Positions 1 through 10,077 of a stretch of 14,425 nt of DNA are shown piece by piece. The stretch spans positions 1,478 through 15,902 of the forward strand of contig LSSL01001758.1 of the NCBI GenBank assembly GCA_001953115.1, read 5' to 3'. Each line of letters starts with the position of its first letter. The stretch's first letter is position 1. Source of the DNA: Smittium mucronatum. Taxonomy: Eukaryota > Kickxellomycota > Harpellomycetes > Harpellales > Legeriomycetaceae. The notes below the pieces were generated by a model. It searched no databases. It worked only from the letters and a program-made list of their open reading frames with translations, and was not told the DNA's origin. A program made the translations under genes and the position numbers.

Positions 1-12
1 TATATATATATA
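1..12. repeat. (TA)6 dinucleotide run at the window edge
   Basis: Six TA units open the window. The run may continue beyond the left edge, so its true length is unknown. It is simple low-complexity sequence with no gene beside it. Confidence 0.8.
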
Positions 13-540
13 TTAATAGAAAAACATGAAAAAATATTTTTTAAGACAATTAGGTTTATTTTCGAAGTATCTCTAATAATCATAGTAAGTATATAATTTA
101 TCTCAGTATAATTTTTTTTCTGTGTATCTATTAGATTGATCAATTTTCATTACCAAAATATATGATAAAAAATCTCAAAATTTGATTTTCTCATCCATTA
201 TTTATTTATAATAACAAAAATATCTTTTTTTCAGCATTCCACATCTCATGAAAACATCAAAAAAATATAAAATCAATAATAATTTTAATAATAGATCCTT
301 TTTTTTATTTCATTTCAGAAATATTTCCACTTAGTTTTGTTTAGAAAAAAACTAGGAAAATAAACTATTATTTTACCTTTACCGTTCAATAAAAGATTTT
401 TTTAGCTATCGACTTATTTTAAATGAATATGAAACATCCCTTTAAAAAAAAACTGCTTGATACACATGTTAAATTTATAATTAATTCAATTTTTTTAGTA
501 TAACTAATACATTTTTCGTTTTAGGGCACTTTTCCAATGA
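13..540. other. AT-rich non-coding stretch, nothing recognised
   Basis: No open frame of useful length, RNA gene or repeat family is visible on either strand. The sequence is a mix of A and T runs of 5-9 bases. A GTAAGT hexamer at 85-90 resembles a eukaryotic splice donor, but about three such hexamers are expected by chance in the window and I found three. Confidence 0.7.
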
Positions 541-624
541 TTTCTTACAAAAGCCTAAATAAATAATTTATTTTTTCGCATGACTCTTAATATATATGAG
601 CACTTAGGATTATAATTCTCAACA

Positions 625-795
625 ATGATAAAAAAATTTGAAGCCATAATTTTTTTAGCCCAAGTGAAGGACGTAAAGTTTAAAATTATTTCTAAAATAC
701 TGTTATTTATCCTCGTTTATTCAACTGTAAAATTATTTTTAGTATTTCAGAAAATAAATATGCACAATTACTTTTTTTTCTATGGTAAAAAATGA
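625..795 (+). other. Small open frame of 56 codons, possible relic, function unknown
   Basis: An ATG at 625 opens 56 codons ending in TGA at 793-795. The product begins MIKKFEAIIFLAQVKDVKFK and then becomes a hydrophobic, lysine-bearing stretch. I do not recognise it. It lies where G+C is raised: 15 of 60 bases in each of rows 601-660 and 661-720. No purine-rich ribosome-binding site precedes the ATG. About ten frames this long are expected by chance in the window. If TAA were a sense codon, the frame would extend back through an in-frame TAA at 613 to an ATG at 580. It is most likely chance; a worn coding remnant is the alternative. Confidence 0.15.
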
Positions 796-900
796 TGAAT
801 AGACTAAATAAGATTTCTGATTTACTTTCGGATATTTTTGTGATAATTTTTTTTTCTTTTTTACATTAAAGATAGCATATCTTATGTACCGAAAAATCTT

Positions 901-980
901 ACATTGGGTTTAAATATGAGCACTGGCATATCTTGTGATCGGCGCTTGGCCCAAAAATCTAAGGAAATGCTGCGAATAGA
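901..980. other. G+C-rich island of unknown nature
   Basis: By hand count 34 of 80 bases are G or C, about 42%, against about 18% for the surroundings; the peak is at 941-952. On the plus strand an open frame runs from 847 to a TGA at 1021-1023, with an ATG at 916 followed by STGISCDRRLAQKSKEML and then LRIDNFENKIF. On the minus strand a short frame reads AKRRSQDMPVLIFKPNVRFF. I recognise neither. No tRNA cloverleaf or T-loop is present. GGC and GCC (941-943 and 949-951) could pair, as could ATATG and CATAT on either side of 919-926. The island could be a coding exon or relic, a structured RNA, or a fragment of a mobile element. The composition contrast is certain; the identity is not. Confidence 0.6.
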
Positions 981-1267
981 TAATTTTGAGAATAAAATTT
1001 TTTTAGAACAAATAATTTTTTGAATTATTGACCTATAAAAAAATTTCTTGCCAGTAACTACGAACCCAATTTTTTTTAAAGTTGTTGTTCTAAAGATGGA
1101 AGGTAGATTATTTCTCCACTTTTTCTGAAAGCTATAGATTTTATGAGAGTTTTAAATTTTTATCTATTTATATCCCAAGTCTATAAATACTTGGAAACCA
1201 TCGAGCCACTTCTATAATAAATATTATCTTATAATTTTAAAATTTATCTTAATTTTTTTCTTGGTAG

Positions 1268-1360
1268 AGTTACTTCTGTTTTTATATTCATCTTGAAATC
1301 CTGGGTATAGATCCACGAAATAAATCACTCAGAATGGCTAATACAAAAAAAAATCTGTAA
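1268..1360 (+). other. Second G+C-raised patch with a 30-codon open frame
   Basis: Bases 1291-1340 have 19 G or C in 50 (38%). A plus-strand frame from just after a TAG at 1265-1267 to the TAA at 1358-1360 reads HLEILGIDPRNKSLRMANTK over the patch. The ILGIDP hexamer resembles the start of RuvC-type Holliday-junction resolvases (ILGIDPG...). The conserved glycine and the residues after it do not follow, so I do not assign it. On the minus strand the same patch reads VLAILSDLFRGSIPRISR before a stop. It could be a worn gene fragment or chance. Confidence 0.25.
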
Positions 1361-1389
1361 AAATTTAATAAATGTTATAAAAATTATCT

Positions 1390-1413
1390 TAAAAAATATT
1401 TTTATATTTTTTA
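1390..1413. repeat. AT-only stem-loop, 10-bp arms
   Basis: The arm at 1390-1399 is the reverse complement of 1404-1413, with a TTTT loop between. All pairs are A-T. A few such hairpins are expected by chance in sequence this AT-rich, and no gene end lies beside it, so I do not call it a terminator. Confidence 0.6.
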
Positions 1414-1662
1414 CCGGCGAATTTCATTAATATAACAATTAATTTATGCCTCATATTTTTTTCACTGGTAATGTTTTTATTCTAAGGCCTTGATTTTTTT
1501 TATTGGCAGTTTTTACCATTTTTGGTTTATTATAATTGGAATAGTGTATTATAAACTGATTTTTGAAATTTTTAAAATAATTTTCCAAATAAAATTATCA
1601 AATTTTATTAATTATAACACCATATAATTATAAACTTACATCGATTGTATTTTTTAACCTTT

Positions 1663-1676
1663 AAACCTAGGGGTTT
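1663..1676. repeat. Short hairpin AAACC-TAGG-GGTTT
   Basis: Five base pairs (1663-1667 with 1672-1676) close a four-base loop. It stands out only because it contains G-C pairs in an AT-rich setting. No adjacent gene gives it a role. Confidence 0.4.
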
Positions 1677-2100
1677 TATACAGCAATCCTTAAATTTAAT
1701 TCGGTTTACCTTACTAAAATCGCAAGTATTTCAGTATTTTATCTTTTTATTTTAAATTTAAATAATCTCAAAAAATTTAAAAAAACAAATAATAATAGTC
1801 AAGAATAATAATTTTGGAGATTGAGTGTTAAATATTCCCTTTAAAAGAACGAGATATATTATTTTCTGATTCAGTTACTTTTTTTTTGCTTTATAATATT
1901 AGAAAATCTGAAAGGAAAAAGAATGATCTAAAAGTATTTTCAAATAATAACTGGGATAAAATAAAAATTCCATTTTATTTTGTTTAATTTTAACTGATTA
2001 GTGCAATTATAAATTTTTTTGACAATTTAAAATATTAGCCTGTGAAAGTAAATATAAAAAAGCCATCATCATCAATAATTTCAAAATTATTTATTTCAAC

Positions 2101-2112
2101 AACCTTGGCATA
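2101..2112 (+). repeat. Dispersed 12-mer AACCTTGGCATA, copy 1
   Basis: This 12-base word recurs exactly at 4152-4163, about 2.05 kb downstream in the same orientation. The flanking bases differ at once on both sides. The word carries five G or C bases, so an exact second copy is unlikely at this composition. No function is suggested by the surroundings. Confidence 0.6.
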
Positions 2113-2212
2113 TTTCTATTTTCAAAAATTTATCATATTCAATTATTAAAGTCAAATGAATAATAAATAAAATTTTATAATTCAAAAAAAGAGATTTTGG
2201 ATTTATTTGTTC

Positions 2213-2223
2213 TTTTTTTTTTT
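2213..2223. repeat. T11 run, the longest homopolymer found
   Basis: Eleven consecutive T. It is listed because it is the longest homopolymer I found in the window, which bears on which AT-rich genomes are plausible sources. Confidence 0.8.
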
Positions 2224-2415
2224 GTTAAAAGCTTATTTTATTAATAAATTATACCGAATATAACAAAAATTCTTATTTTTCAACTGGAATAAATATCTAG
2301 ACCTCTTATCTCAAATCTAAAAATATTCGATAATTCTTATTAAATTTATATTCTTCGCAAAAAATATATAATTATTATTGATCTTTTTTTATAACTAACC
2401 ATTCTAAAATGAACT

Positions 2416-2435
2416 TATATTTTTCTATATTTTTC
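2416..2435. repeat. Two tandem copies of TATATTTTTC
   Basis: A perfect 10-bp unit is repeated twice. It is probably slippage-derived low-complexity sequence. Confidence 0.7.
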
Positions 2436-2449
2436 TTATATTATTTATT

Positions 2450-2479
2450 CCCCTTCCCCTGTTTTTTTTTAAAAAAAAA
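2450..2479. repeat. C4-TT-C4 tract followed by a T9-A9 palindrome
   Basis: Two CCCC blocks (2450-2453 and 2456-2459) separated by TT are followed directly by nine T and nine A (2462-2479), a perfect 18-bp palindrome. A clean pyrimidine tract next to a T-A junction is unusual here. No gene boundary is visible on either side. Confidence 0.6.
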
Positions 2480-3921
2480 TTTCTTATATGGTTGAATATA
2501 ACTATGTTATTTATTCTTTTTCTGGTATTTAATTTATAATTTGTGGTTTTTTAATGTTATAATCTTATGTCCTGTTACTATTTTTTATTTTTTTACAGGA
2601 AATTTATTTCAAAGTCATTAAAAAGTCACATAAACCAATTTAAAAATTTCCTGCTTCCATTGGTTTCTCTAAAAAATTTATATGCATCTCAAATCATTTT
2701 TAAAAAATAATTTTTAGTTCAATTTAATGTTTAAATTAAATAGTTTTTGTTTATTGTTATTTTTAAATTTTATCATAATATTTGATTTCGCCTCAAATAA
2801 AATTCAAGTTAATATTATTCCTCTATTTTTATATATTATGCTTTTTAACGATAAAATTACGGATTTTTTCTTCTCCAAATATCTCTTTAACAACAATAAT
2901 AGGTCATTTGCATAGAAAAAAAATCAAAAAATCAATTTTTGGGTTTCTTTTGGCATTTTTACTTGATTAATCTATAATTTTTATCTGTTAATAGTAAATC
3001 AAAAGTATCTAGCGATTGTATATCTATCATTAGTATAAAAATAAACACAAAATAACATTAAGTTATTCTAATTTTATCCACTATATCTACTAATAATTTT
3101 GACATTAAAGCTTTTAGCTAAAATTTACAATAAATTATATTTATTTGAATTAATTTTAAATCATTTCCAGTAGTAAGACCTATTTTCTGATAAATCTCTT
3201 ATATTTTCAATTATTTAGTCTTTTTTATAGAAAATATCTAATTTTTCAGTAACAAGATTTTGAAAAGATTTTTTTTTAGTGTGAAGATTCTAAAAGATAA
3301 GGGAAAAACCTGATCAAAATAATTTATCGTTTTATTAAACCTAAAATCGAGAATATTTGAGAAATATTGATTGATTTTTTTTTAAAATTATTAAATATTT
3401 CTTATAATCAATTCTTCTTTAAACAAGAATACATAAAATGAAGCGATTTTTTTAAAAAAATAGAAAATTTCTCATGGGAAATTTAAAATCTATCATAAGA
3501 TAAAGGGTTTTATTTTTAAATATCAAGATAATTCTATATAAATAAAAAAATTGACTTGATGATATGGTACCCCTTTTCTTCTCCTTGTAAATTTTGATAT
3601 TCTATAACAAAAAAAATATTTTTTAATTTCTGCATGTAATAATATATATTAGCCATGAAAATCTTTTAAATTTAAATGAATATAAAAATATTATAGTAGA
3701 AAAAAAATAAAAATATTAGTTTCCAAAAATTAAGAATCTATATTTATATTTAAAATATTCCTAATAATTTAATTTCTCCAAGACCATATACGTAAAAAAA
3801 AGTTACATTCATAGTATTGGATATTTAAAAACCTTAAATTGGTATAAAAATTTTTATAATTGCAATTTTTTAATAAAAAAATCTAAAATCTGTATGACTC
3901 ACTAATATTGAGTTTATCTTA

Positions 3922-3945
3922 AAATAAATAAATAAATAAATAAAT
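3922..3945. repeat. (AAAT)6 microsatellite
   Basis: Six perfect AAAT units. This is the longest simple tandem array in the window. Such tetranucleotide arrays are commoner in eukaryotic than in bacterial DNA, a weak hint about origin. Confidence 0.85.
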
Positions 3946-4151
3946 AGATATTAGTTATTTAAAAACCATAAAATTAGGCATTAAATCTTCGTTTTCAAAG
4001 TGCTTAATTGAATAACCGCTATTAGATGGTTTGGCTATTTTAGAAATAATACTAATAAAAATATGTAAGTTTGGTATAAATTCTAATCTGATAAAATATA
4101 TATTTATAATCCTATTACAAATAAATTTAAAGTGTGAGTTTATTTTAGATT

Positions 4152-4163
4152 AACCTTGGCATA
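4152..4163 (+). repeat. Dispersed 12-mer AACCTTGGCATA, copy 2
   Basis: Exact second copy of the word at 2101-2112, in the same orientation. Similarity does not extend into the flanks. Confidence 0.6.
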
Positions 4164-4520
4164 ATTTAAATTAAATAAAGATATATTTTTTTCAATATAC
4201 CTGTTTATTTCTCTTTTCTTTATTCGATTAATTATTAATATTCGATTGTTATATTAATAATCTATATTTTAAGCTTTAATATAATTATCTATTAAATTTT
4301 TCAACTTCTGATAAAAAAATTCAAGCAATTCTGATTTTAGATATTTTTTTAGCAAATTAAACAAAAACTTTCGAAAAAATCATTATTATTTTCAACAATA
4401 TGAAAAAAATGTTAAATATCCGTTTTCATAAAGCCAAATTTAATTTTACAATAAAATATAGATTTTATTTTATTTTTTGAAAAGAAATTCAAGAAAAAAA
4501 GTTATATCAAACTTTAATAC

Positions 4521-4560
4521 AAGTGGTATGAATCAACTATACCCCCCTATGATTGGGAAT
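4521..4560. other. Small G+C-raised patch with a C6 run
   Basis: Sixteen of 40 bases are G or C, including six consecutive C at 4542-4547 and GGG at 4555-4557. No open frame or hairpin of note accompanies it. Confidence 0.5.
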
Positions 4561-5627
4561 ATACTAAACTTTAATAAGCCAAAATTTAAAATTCGTCTTT
4601 TTTTATCACGAAATTTTTTTGTAATATGACTTAAAAAATATCATAAAAATTATAATAATGTATATTTCTGAATTTATATTATCTGCTTTCATAAATTCAT
4701 TATCAAAATTTGGTGAATTTTTTTTAATACTTTAGTAAGATTATTCTTTATTCAAATTTACTATCAGTTTAATTAAAATATTTATTATTATAAATATTAT
4801 TATGATATACGCCTATTTTATTTATGTATTAAGTCCACAATTTTTTCCAGGATTTATTTCTGTTATTTCAAATCTTTATATTAATTAATTCCATATATTT
4901 AGTTTAAAATATATAAGTTTGATAATATTTAGCGATTTATTTATATTTTTATAAAATAAAAAAAAGAAGAATTTTTCTATTTTCAGGACGAAATTTTTCT
5001 ATGAATCCAAATCAAAATCTATGACTATTAGATGATATATTATTAATACATTAATATCTGAAATTATTTTAACCTGAAATAACTCACCTTTCTCTATTTA
5101 TGCAATACAAATTTGAATGAGGAATCACATAACATAGATAATTTTGTTTAATTATTTTTTATCATTCATGAAATTATTATACGTATTTGTTGTAAGGATT
5201 AAAATATTTGTAAATATAATATAAAAAATAATAATTGAGCTCAATCGTATTATTAAAACCCAAATTTGCGTATTATTTTTTTATTTAAATTATAAAAAAC
5301 AAAAATATATCTAATCTTTCATTTTCTTCATTTAATATTTTTTAAAAAAAACTATTCGGTATAGATATTATATTTATACCTTCTTGGGCTATTATACAAA
5401 AAAATCTACCAAAGTATTCAATGAATAATTATTCGCTTAATATTTAAATCGAACTCGGCTATATGAAAAAAATTTCTAATTTTTTTTATATTTCTTATAA
5501 TTTTGGCTTTTTTAGGTATATTCTATATTTTCTTGGAATATATAAGTAAAAAATCGATTTTGATATACTAAATCTAATTTTACACCAACATTTATAATAA
5601 TTGGCTGAAAATGGTTTTTTAAAATCT

Positions 5628-5651
5628 ATTAAAATAAAGCTTTATTTTAAT
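5628..5651. repeat. 24-bp perfect palindrome centred on AAGCTT
   Basis: The 12-base arm ATTAAAATAAAG (5628-5639) is followed with no spacer by its exact reverse complement (5640-5651). The symmetry breaks at the next base on each side. At this composition I estimate about 0.05 such spacer-free palindromes by chance in the window, so it is mildly unusual. It could be a dimer-binding site, a cruciform-prone site or chance. There is no gene within reach to regulate. Confidence 0.7.
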
Positions 5652-8600
5652 TCTCAATTAACGATACCTATTTTATTTAAACAGAGACCAGACTTGAATT
5701 TCATTTAATTTAATAGTAACTTACTTTAATATTTAAAATATTTGTAATTACTGTGTTACTCTAGCTATAAAAAATATTAATTAACCTGCTAAAAGTTTTT
5801 ATAATCAATTATATTTATTCTTTTAAATAAAAAACAAATATTTTGTTGTGAGAGGGAAAAAATTCTCTTTTATTTAGCTTTTTTCAATAAAATTGAATTT
5901 CTGAATTTTTTAACTGGACATTTAAAAATTAAAAGAAATTGAAAATCACCTTTTGAATCAACTAATAAAAAAATTATTTTGTGATATATTCTTATTGTAA
6001 AGAACTCTTCCCAAATCATGAAAATTATAGCCTTTTCGTTTCTTGTTTTCATTTAATTAAAAAATTGAAAATTTTTATGTAAATTAAATAAGATTTAGAA
6101 ATATGATTATTTTTAATTATTAAAAAACATTTGGTAGGACTTTGAAATAGCGATTATTCTCTTATTAATTTTTTTCCTATATTTAATTGAAGAATAAAAA
6201 ATAAATTAATCATTTTAGTTTTAGAAAAAAATAGGATTTTATTCTCTTGTGATAATTATTTTATATCGAATCATTTATAAGATATTTTTAATTATCAAAT
6301 TTATTCTATAATATTTTGTTGAATTTCATATCTCAAAATCTACTTTGCGTAAAAAAAATGCAGAGTCTTGGTAAATTTGAAAGACTGAAAAACAAAAAGC
6401 TAAAATTTAATAACACTAAATAAATTAAAAGTTTATTTCTGTTATTAAAAATAATACCACTTATAAAAATCAGGACTTATTAATCCTTAAATTGACTATT
6501 ATTTAGGCTTGAATTTTTTAACATTTCCATAAAATAATAATTACCGTATGAAATATATTTAATTTGAAAATTTCATCTTATTTTTTTTAGGTATATAATA
6601 CCATAAAAACATATTAGTAAATTTTCCTTTTGATAATATAAATATTTATGCAAAAATTGTGAATATTAATTGTTTCTTGCCTTTAATAAAAGCTTCGTAA
6701 TTACTCTGTGTGTTAAATGTTTTAAATTTTCATAGTAATATATTCTTTATTGTTTCAAAATACAGGTAAATGCCTTGATTATATCTTTTAAAAAAAGAAA
6801 AAAACTAAAAAAACTTCTTATAACCCATGTCTTTTTTTTTCTGGTGCAATCAACTCATAATTTGAGTCATTAAAATTTATTTTATTTTATTTTTTTCCTA
6901 TTTCATTACTGGCTAATGATTTTTGTCCTTATTTGTAAAAACCCAGCTTCTAATTTGTCATTTTTGATTTCTTTATTATAAAATATGTTCAATTATGGGA
7001 TTTTATCCCAATATATATTTACCTAATAATTTATAGTGAATCTCATTTTCTTCTTTTAATTAATGATTTTTTATTTATAATAAAAGTACTATTTTCTTAT
7101 TTATATTATATCATTTAATATTTTTTGCGTTTTTTATATTTTATTAAATAAAAAAATAAAAAAATTGGATAATTAATTTAAAAATTGCACAAATACATCT
7201 AAAACCTGAATCTTTCGGGATCATCATGTTAGATCATATTTTAACTTAAAATTTCAATGGACATATTTGAATTTGATATTACACTACATTTTTGCTTTAA
7301 AAGCTCTATATTCGGTTATATTTTTATCTCCTGGATATTTTTTAATAAATCATTATTGATTGATTGAGTTTGATCATAATTATTTTTAATTTATATTTAG
7401 ATTTTCTGATTAAAATATTTTTTATAAAGGAAAAATTTCTATTATTTTACAACTTACATACGTAAAAAAGTTATATTTATCTATAATGACGACTTTATTT
7501 TTAATAATATAAAATTTATTAATAAAATGGTTACTCAAACATTTTCACTGTCGGTAAAAATAAAAATAAATAAGTAGACATAAAAATTTAAAATAAAATT
7601 ATTAGACAGTTTTTATGTGTAAATGATATGTATTGTTAGTATTTTTAAATTAGCACACATAAAAATACACGTTCTAAAATCCTATAAAATTTTTTTTATT
7701 ATTCTTTAAATATTATTTAATATTTGCTAGATATGTGAAAAAATATATAATTATTTTTATCCGACTCATAAATTGTATTTAAGATGTTTAGTTATTAAAA
7801 AAAAATATAATTGCGATTATTGCATACGAATTTTATCACTCTATAATTATTTTTTTATAAATATATTTCATCCCTGTTAAATTTTTAAAAAAATGGATTA
7901 ATGTAAAAAAATTATTATTTTCGATTTAATAAAGCGTTAACCTTCATTTTATAATAAAAATTAAAACCAATACAACCTTAATTCTTATATAAATATATAT
8001 TCAGAGCTGTTCTATATCTGATCTAACCTCAATAAAAAGTCTTCGTGATTTAATTGATTATATCTATATATATGATTATTTATTTATATTTAAGAACCTC
8101 TAATGCTGGAAAAATATATAACGAAAATCCTGATATTTAAAAAAATAAAAACTTGAATAAAAATTGATCAAAATTAATTTTGGGGTATTAAAAAATATTA
8201 TTGAATAAATATTTAATATTTTTTCAAAGGGAGTATAAGGATTAATTAAAACTCTAAAATTATTGAAGTTCGAAATTACAGAGTGAAAATAATACTAAAA
8301 ATTTGAATTGATTTATTTAAAGCTGAAAATGTGATTATGGGATGCTATTAAAATTTCTTGTTTAAAAATTTTAAAGATTCAAGCTTTTTTAAAAAACAAA
8401 ATTTTCTTTAGATAAGAACAAAGATGAAGCTAAATTTCTCATTTGTAATTTTTTTATGTTTATTTTTTGAAATTCTAATAATTTTCATTATGATGCCACA
8501 TATATACTGAAATTATATTCGATATCGCATTTTGGTTCTTTTTTTCTCGGCTATTGAGTTATAATTTCAACTAAATCTTTAGTAGTAGTTTCGGATGAAT

Positions 8601-8879
8601 ATATTTTTTATTTTTTTATTTTTAGAGAAATTATATTTATTTATCCGAAATTTGGATTAATATTTGATTAAATCGTATAAATCTGAATTAATGCAAAAAA
8701 ATAATATACTATATTTTAATTTGATCCAAAAAATAGATAAATAAAACACTATGCTTATTTTTTATAGAAATATAAGAAATTTTTTCTCATTTTTGTAAAA
8801 TAATTTCAGGAATTAAAATATAAATAATGATTTTATCATTTAATCGAAACTTTTTAAAAAAAACTAATGGAATTTTTGA
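5652..8879. other. AT-rich non-coding stretch
   Basis: I see no gene here. A 60-codon minus-strand frame at 5870-6052 has no ribosome-binding site and no recognisable motif, and is within chance expectation. Near 6831-6840 there is a T9 run. Apart from the stem-loop at 8190-8224 I found no strong structure and no G+C island. Confidence 0.65.
8190..8224. repeat. Stem-loop with 11-bp perfect arms
   Basis: AAAAAATATTA at 8190-8200 is the exact reverse complement of 8214-8224, with a 13-base loop. All pairs are A-T and the right arm ends in six T. It has the outline of a weak intrinsic terminator but no G-C pairs and no upstream gene, so I treat it as an inverted repeat only. Confidence 0.55.
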
Positions 8880-9008
8880 AATTTATTTTACTCTTTGTTA
8901 ATTTAAGTTAAAAATATCGATATTTAAGTACGAATTTATCGAGTCTAGGACCTGAAATATTTTGAAAGATTCAATTTTTCTAAATAAATCGGAATCTTAA
9001 TTGAATAA

Positions 9009-9230
9009 TACAAAAAATGGGTGAATTTATTAAATAATGATGTAAGTATTAAGGAATTTGAAAAAGAATTAAGAAGAGATTTCGATAAGCTATTTTATGA
9101 AAAAAATAACTTGATCGAAACGGACTCATATATAATCTGTAATAAAAATTTAATTAAAATTTTAGTGGATTATACCTTATTTTTTAGTATTGATTGTAAA
9201 TCCTATTCTTCCTTTATATATCGAAAATGA
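9009..9230 (+). other. Small open frame with protein-like composition, unrecognised
   Basis: The frame is open from just after a TAA at 9006-9008 to the TGA at 9228-9230. The only usual start is a GTG at 9021, giving 69 residues; no ATG and no clear ribosome-binding site are present. Residues 9-28 (SIKEFEKELRRDFDKLFYEK) look like one amphipathic helix, with I10, F13, L17, F21, L24 and F25 spaced 3-4 apart. Nine of the first 36 residues are D or E, where random translation at this base composition gives one or two. The coding strand is purine-rich (52 of 80 bases at 9041-9120). If TAA and TAG were sense, the frame would reach back to 8880. I know no family match. It may be an exon or a gene remnant; chance is not excluded. 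Confidence 0.25.
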
Positions 9231-9418
9231 TTTTAATTGCTCATACCATTCACGAATTTCAGCGACATAATTTAAAATCTTCATCCAGACATTAGGTTAT
9301 ATATGTTAAGTTTTAAATAAAATTTTAAAATCCTTTTATTAACAAAAAATAAAATTCGTAAAAACATTTAAAATGTTTAAAAAATAATAATCTTTTTATT
9401 CAGAAGATCCTAGGAGCA

Positions 9419-9442
9419 ATTCCAAAAAATATTCCAAAAAAT
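9419..9442. repeat. Two tandem copies of ATTCCAAAAAAT
   Basis: A perfect 12-bp unit occurs twice in tandem (9419-9430, 9431-9442). It follows a slightly G+C-raised stretch near 9404-9417. It is probably slippage duplication. Confidence 0.75.
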
Positions 9443-10077
9443 CCTATTCTTAACTGATGGTGAGAATTTTTTTCAATATTTTTATAGTTTTATGTTTTAT
9501 TAAGTTCCAAATGATTTATAAAAAAAGTATTTTTCTGTGAAATTTTTTTTAAAAAATTAGGTTGAGCTTTTTCAAATTAAAACAATAAAAATTCATTTTA
9601 AAGTTTTATACAAATTCAAATATTTAATTTTTTAAAATATTTGAGAAATTAAAACAAATTTAGCTCTAAAATTCAATGTTTTTAAAACTTTATAATATTA
9701 TATTTCGTATTTTTACTCATTCGATTAATCAAGTAATTTATAAATTGAAAATAAAACCAATATTTCAAACGTATAAAAAACTACTAAAATTTCTGTTTTT
9801 TTCCTATGGTCTTATGGTTCCATGGCTCAAAATATTAAAATTTTATAAACGGCAGGATATTTATGGTGAACTTTTAAAAATATTTAAAATAGCAATTAAC
9901 TTATAGATTTGATTTGAATGTGCATTTTAAATTTTGGTTCTCATATTTTTTCTTCTAAATATTACGAGCATTTTTTAAATTATTATCACGCCTTTTAATG
10001 TTACATATATATATCGAATAAAAATGCGTAATTTTTTTATATTACTAACTGATTTTAAAAATATCCTATTTTTTTTT

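Larger units (their letters stand above)
920..2785 (+). other. 621-codon frame free of TGA (open only if TAA and TAG are read as amino acids)
   Basis: Between a TGA at 917-919 and one at 2783-2785, this frame has no TGA. By my count 21 TGA triplets occur in the interval, all in the other two frames. TAA and TAG are frequent in it: ten in the first 117 codons, which is the chance rate, and about eleven per 200 codons between 1802 and 2400. Two segments are open under the standard code: 1832-1984 and 2555-2707, 51 codons each. Both read plausibly, for example FPLKERDILFSDSVTFFLLY in the first. There is no start signal and no family match. In a ciliate-type code this could be a gene body; under the standard code it is non-coding. 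Chance is a serious explanation. Confidence 0.15.
2786..5627. other. AT-rich non-coding stretch
   Basis: No gene, RNA or mobile element is visible. Two overlapping open frames of 62 codons near 2727-2970 lie in different frames of the same AT-rich sequence; each encodes a hydrophobic peptide rich in F, I, L and K, as random AT-rich DNA does. A near match to a DnaA box (TTATCCACT, 3074-3082) is isolated. The segment contains the (AAAT)6 microsatellite, the second AACCTTGGCATA copy and the C6 patch, listed separately. Confidence 0.65.

Noticed and set aside
2727..2970. Two overlapping 62-codon plus-strand frames
   Set aside because: They lie in different frames of the same AT-rich sequence, encode hydrophobic F/I/L/K-rich peptides, lack start signals, and are within the number expected by chance.
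3074..3082. Near DnaA box TTATCCACT
   Set aside because: Single site with a mismatch at the last base, no cluster of boxes and no neighbouring origin genes.
4777..4798. AT-only hairpin with 9-bp arms and a TATT loop
   Set aside because: Several hairpins of this size are expected by chance in sequence this AT-rich.
5870..6052. 60-codon minus-strand frame
   Set aside because: No ribosome-binding site, no motif, and length within chance expectation.
3789..7480. Similar strings TACGTAAAAAA..GTTA at 3789-3812 and 7459-7480
   Set aside because: The match needs a two-base gap and two mismatches and is mostly A/T, so chance similarity is likely.
85..9047. GTAAGT splice-donor-like hexamers at 85-90, 4065-4070 and 9042-9047, and T-rich CAG acceptor-like sites near 2590, 4845 and 4981
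   Set aside because: About three GTAAGT are expected by chance in a window of this size and composition, and no exon is supported beside them.
9676..9906. 76-codon plus-strand frame, the longest in the window
   Set aside because: About one frame this long is expected at this composition. The product is hydrophobic and lysine-rich with no recognisable motif, and it has few acidic residues.
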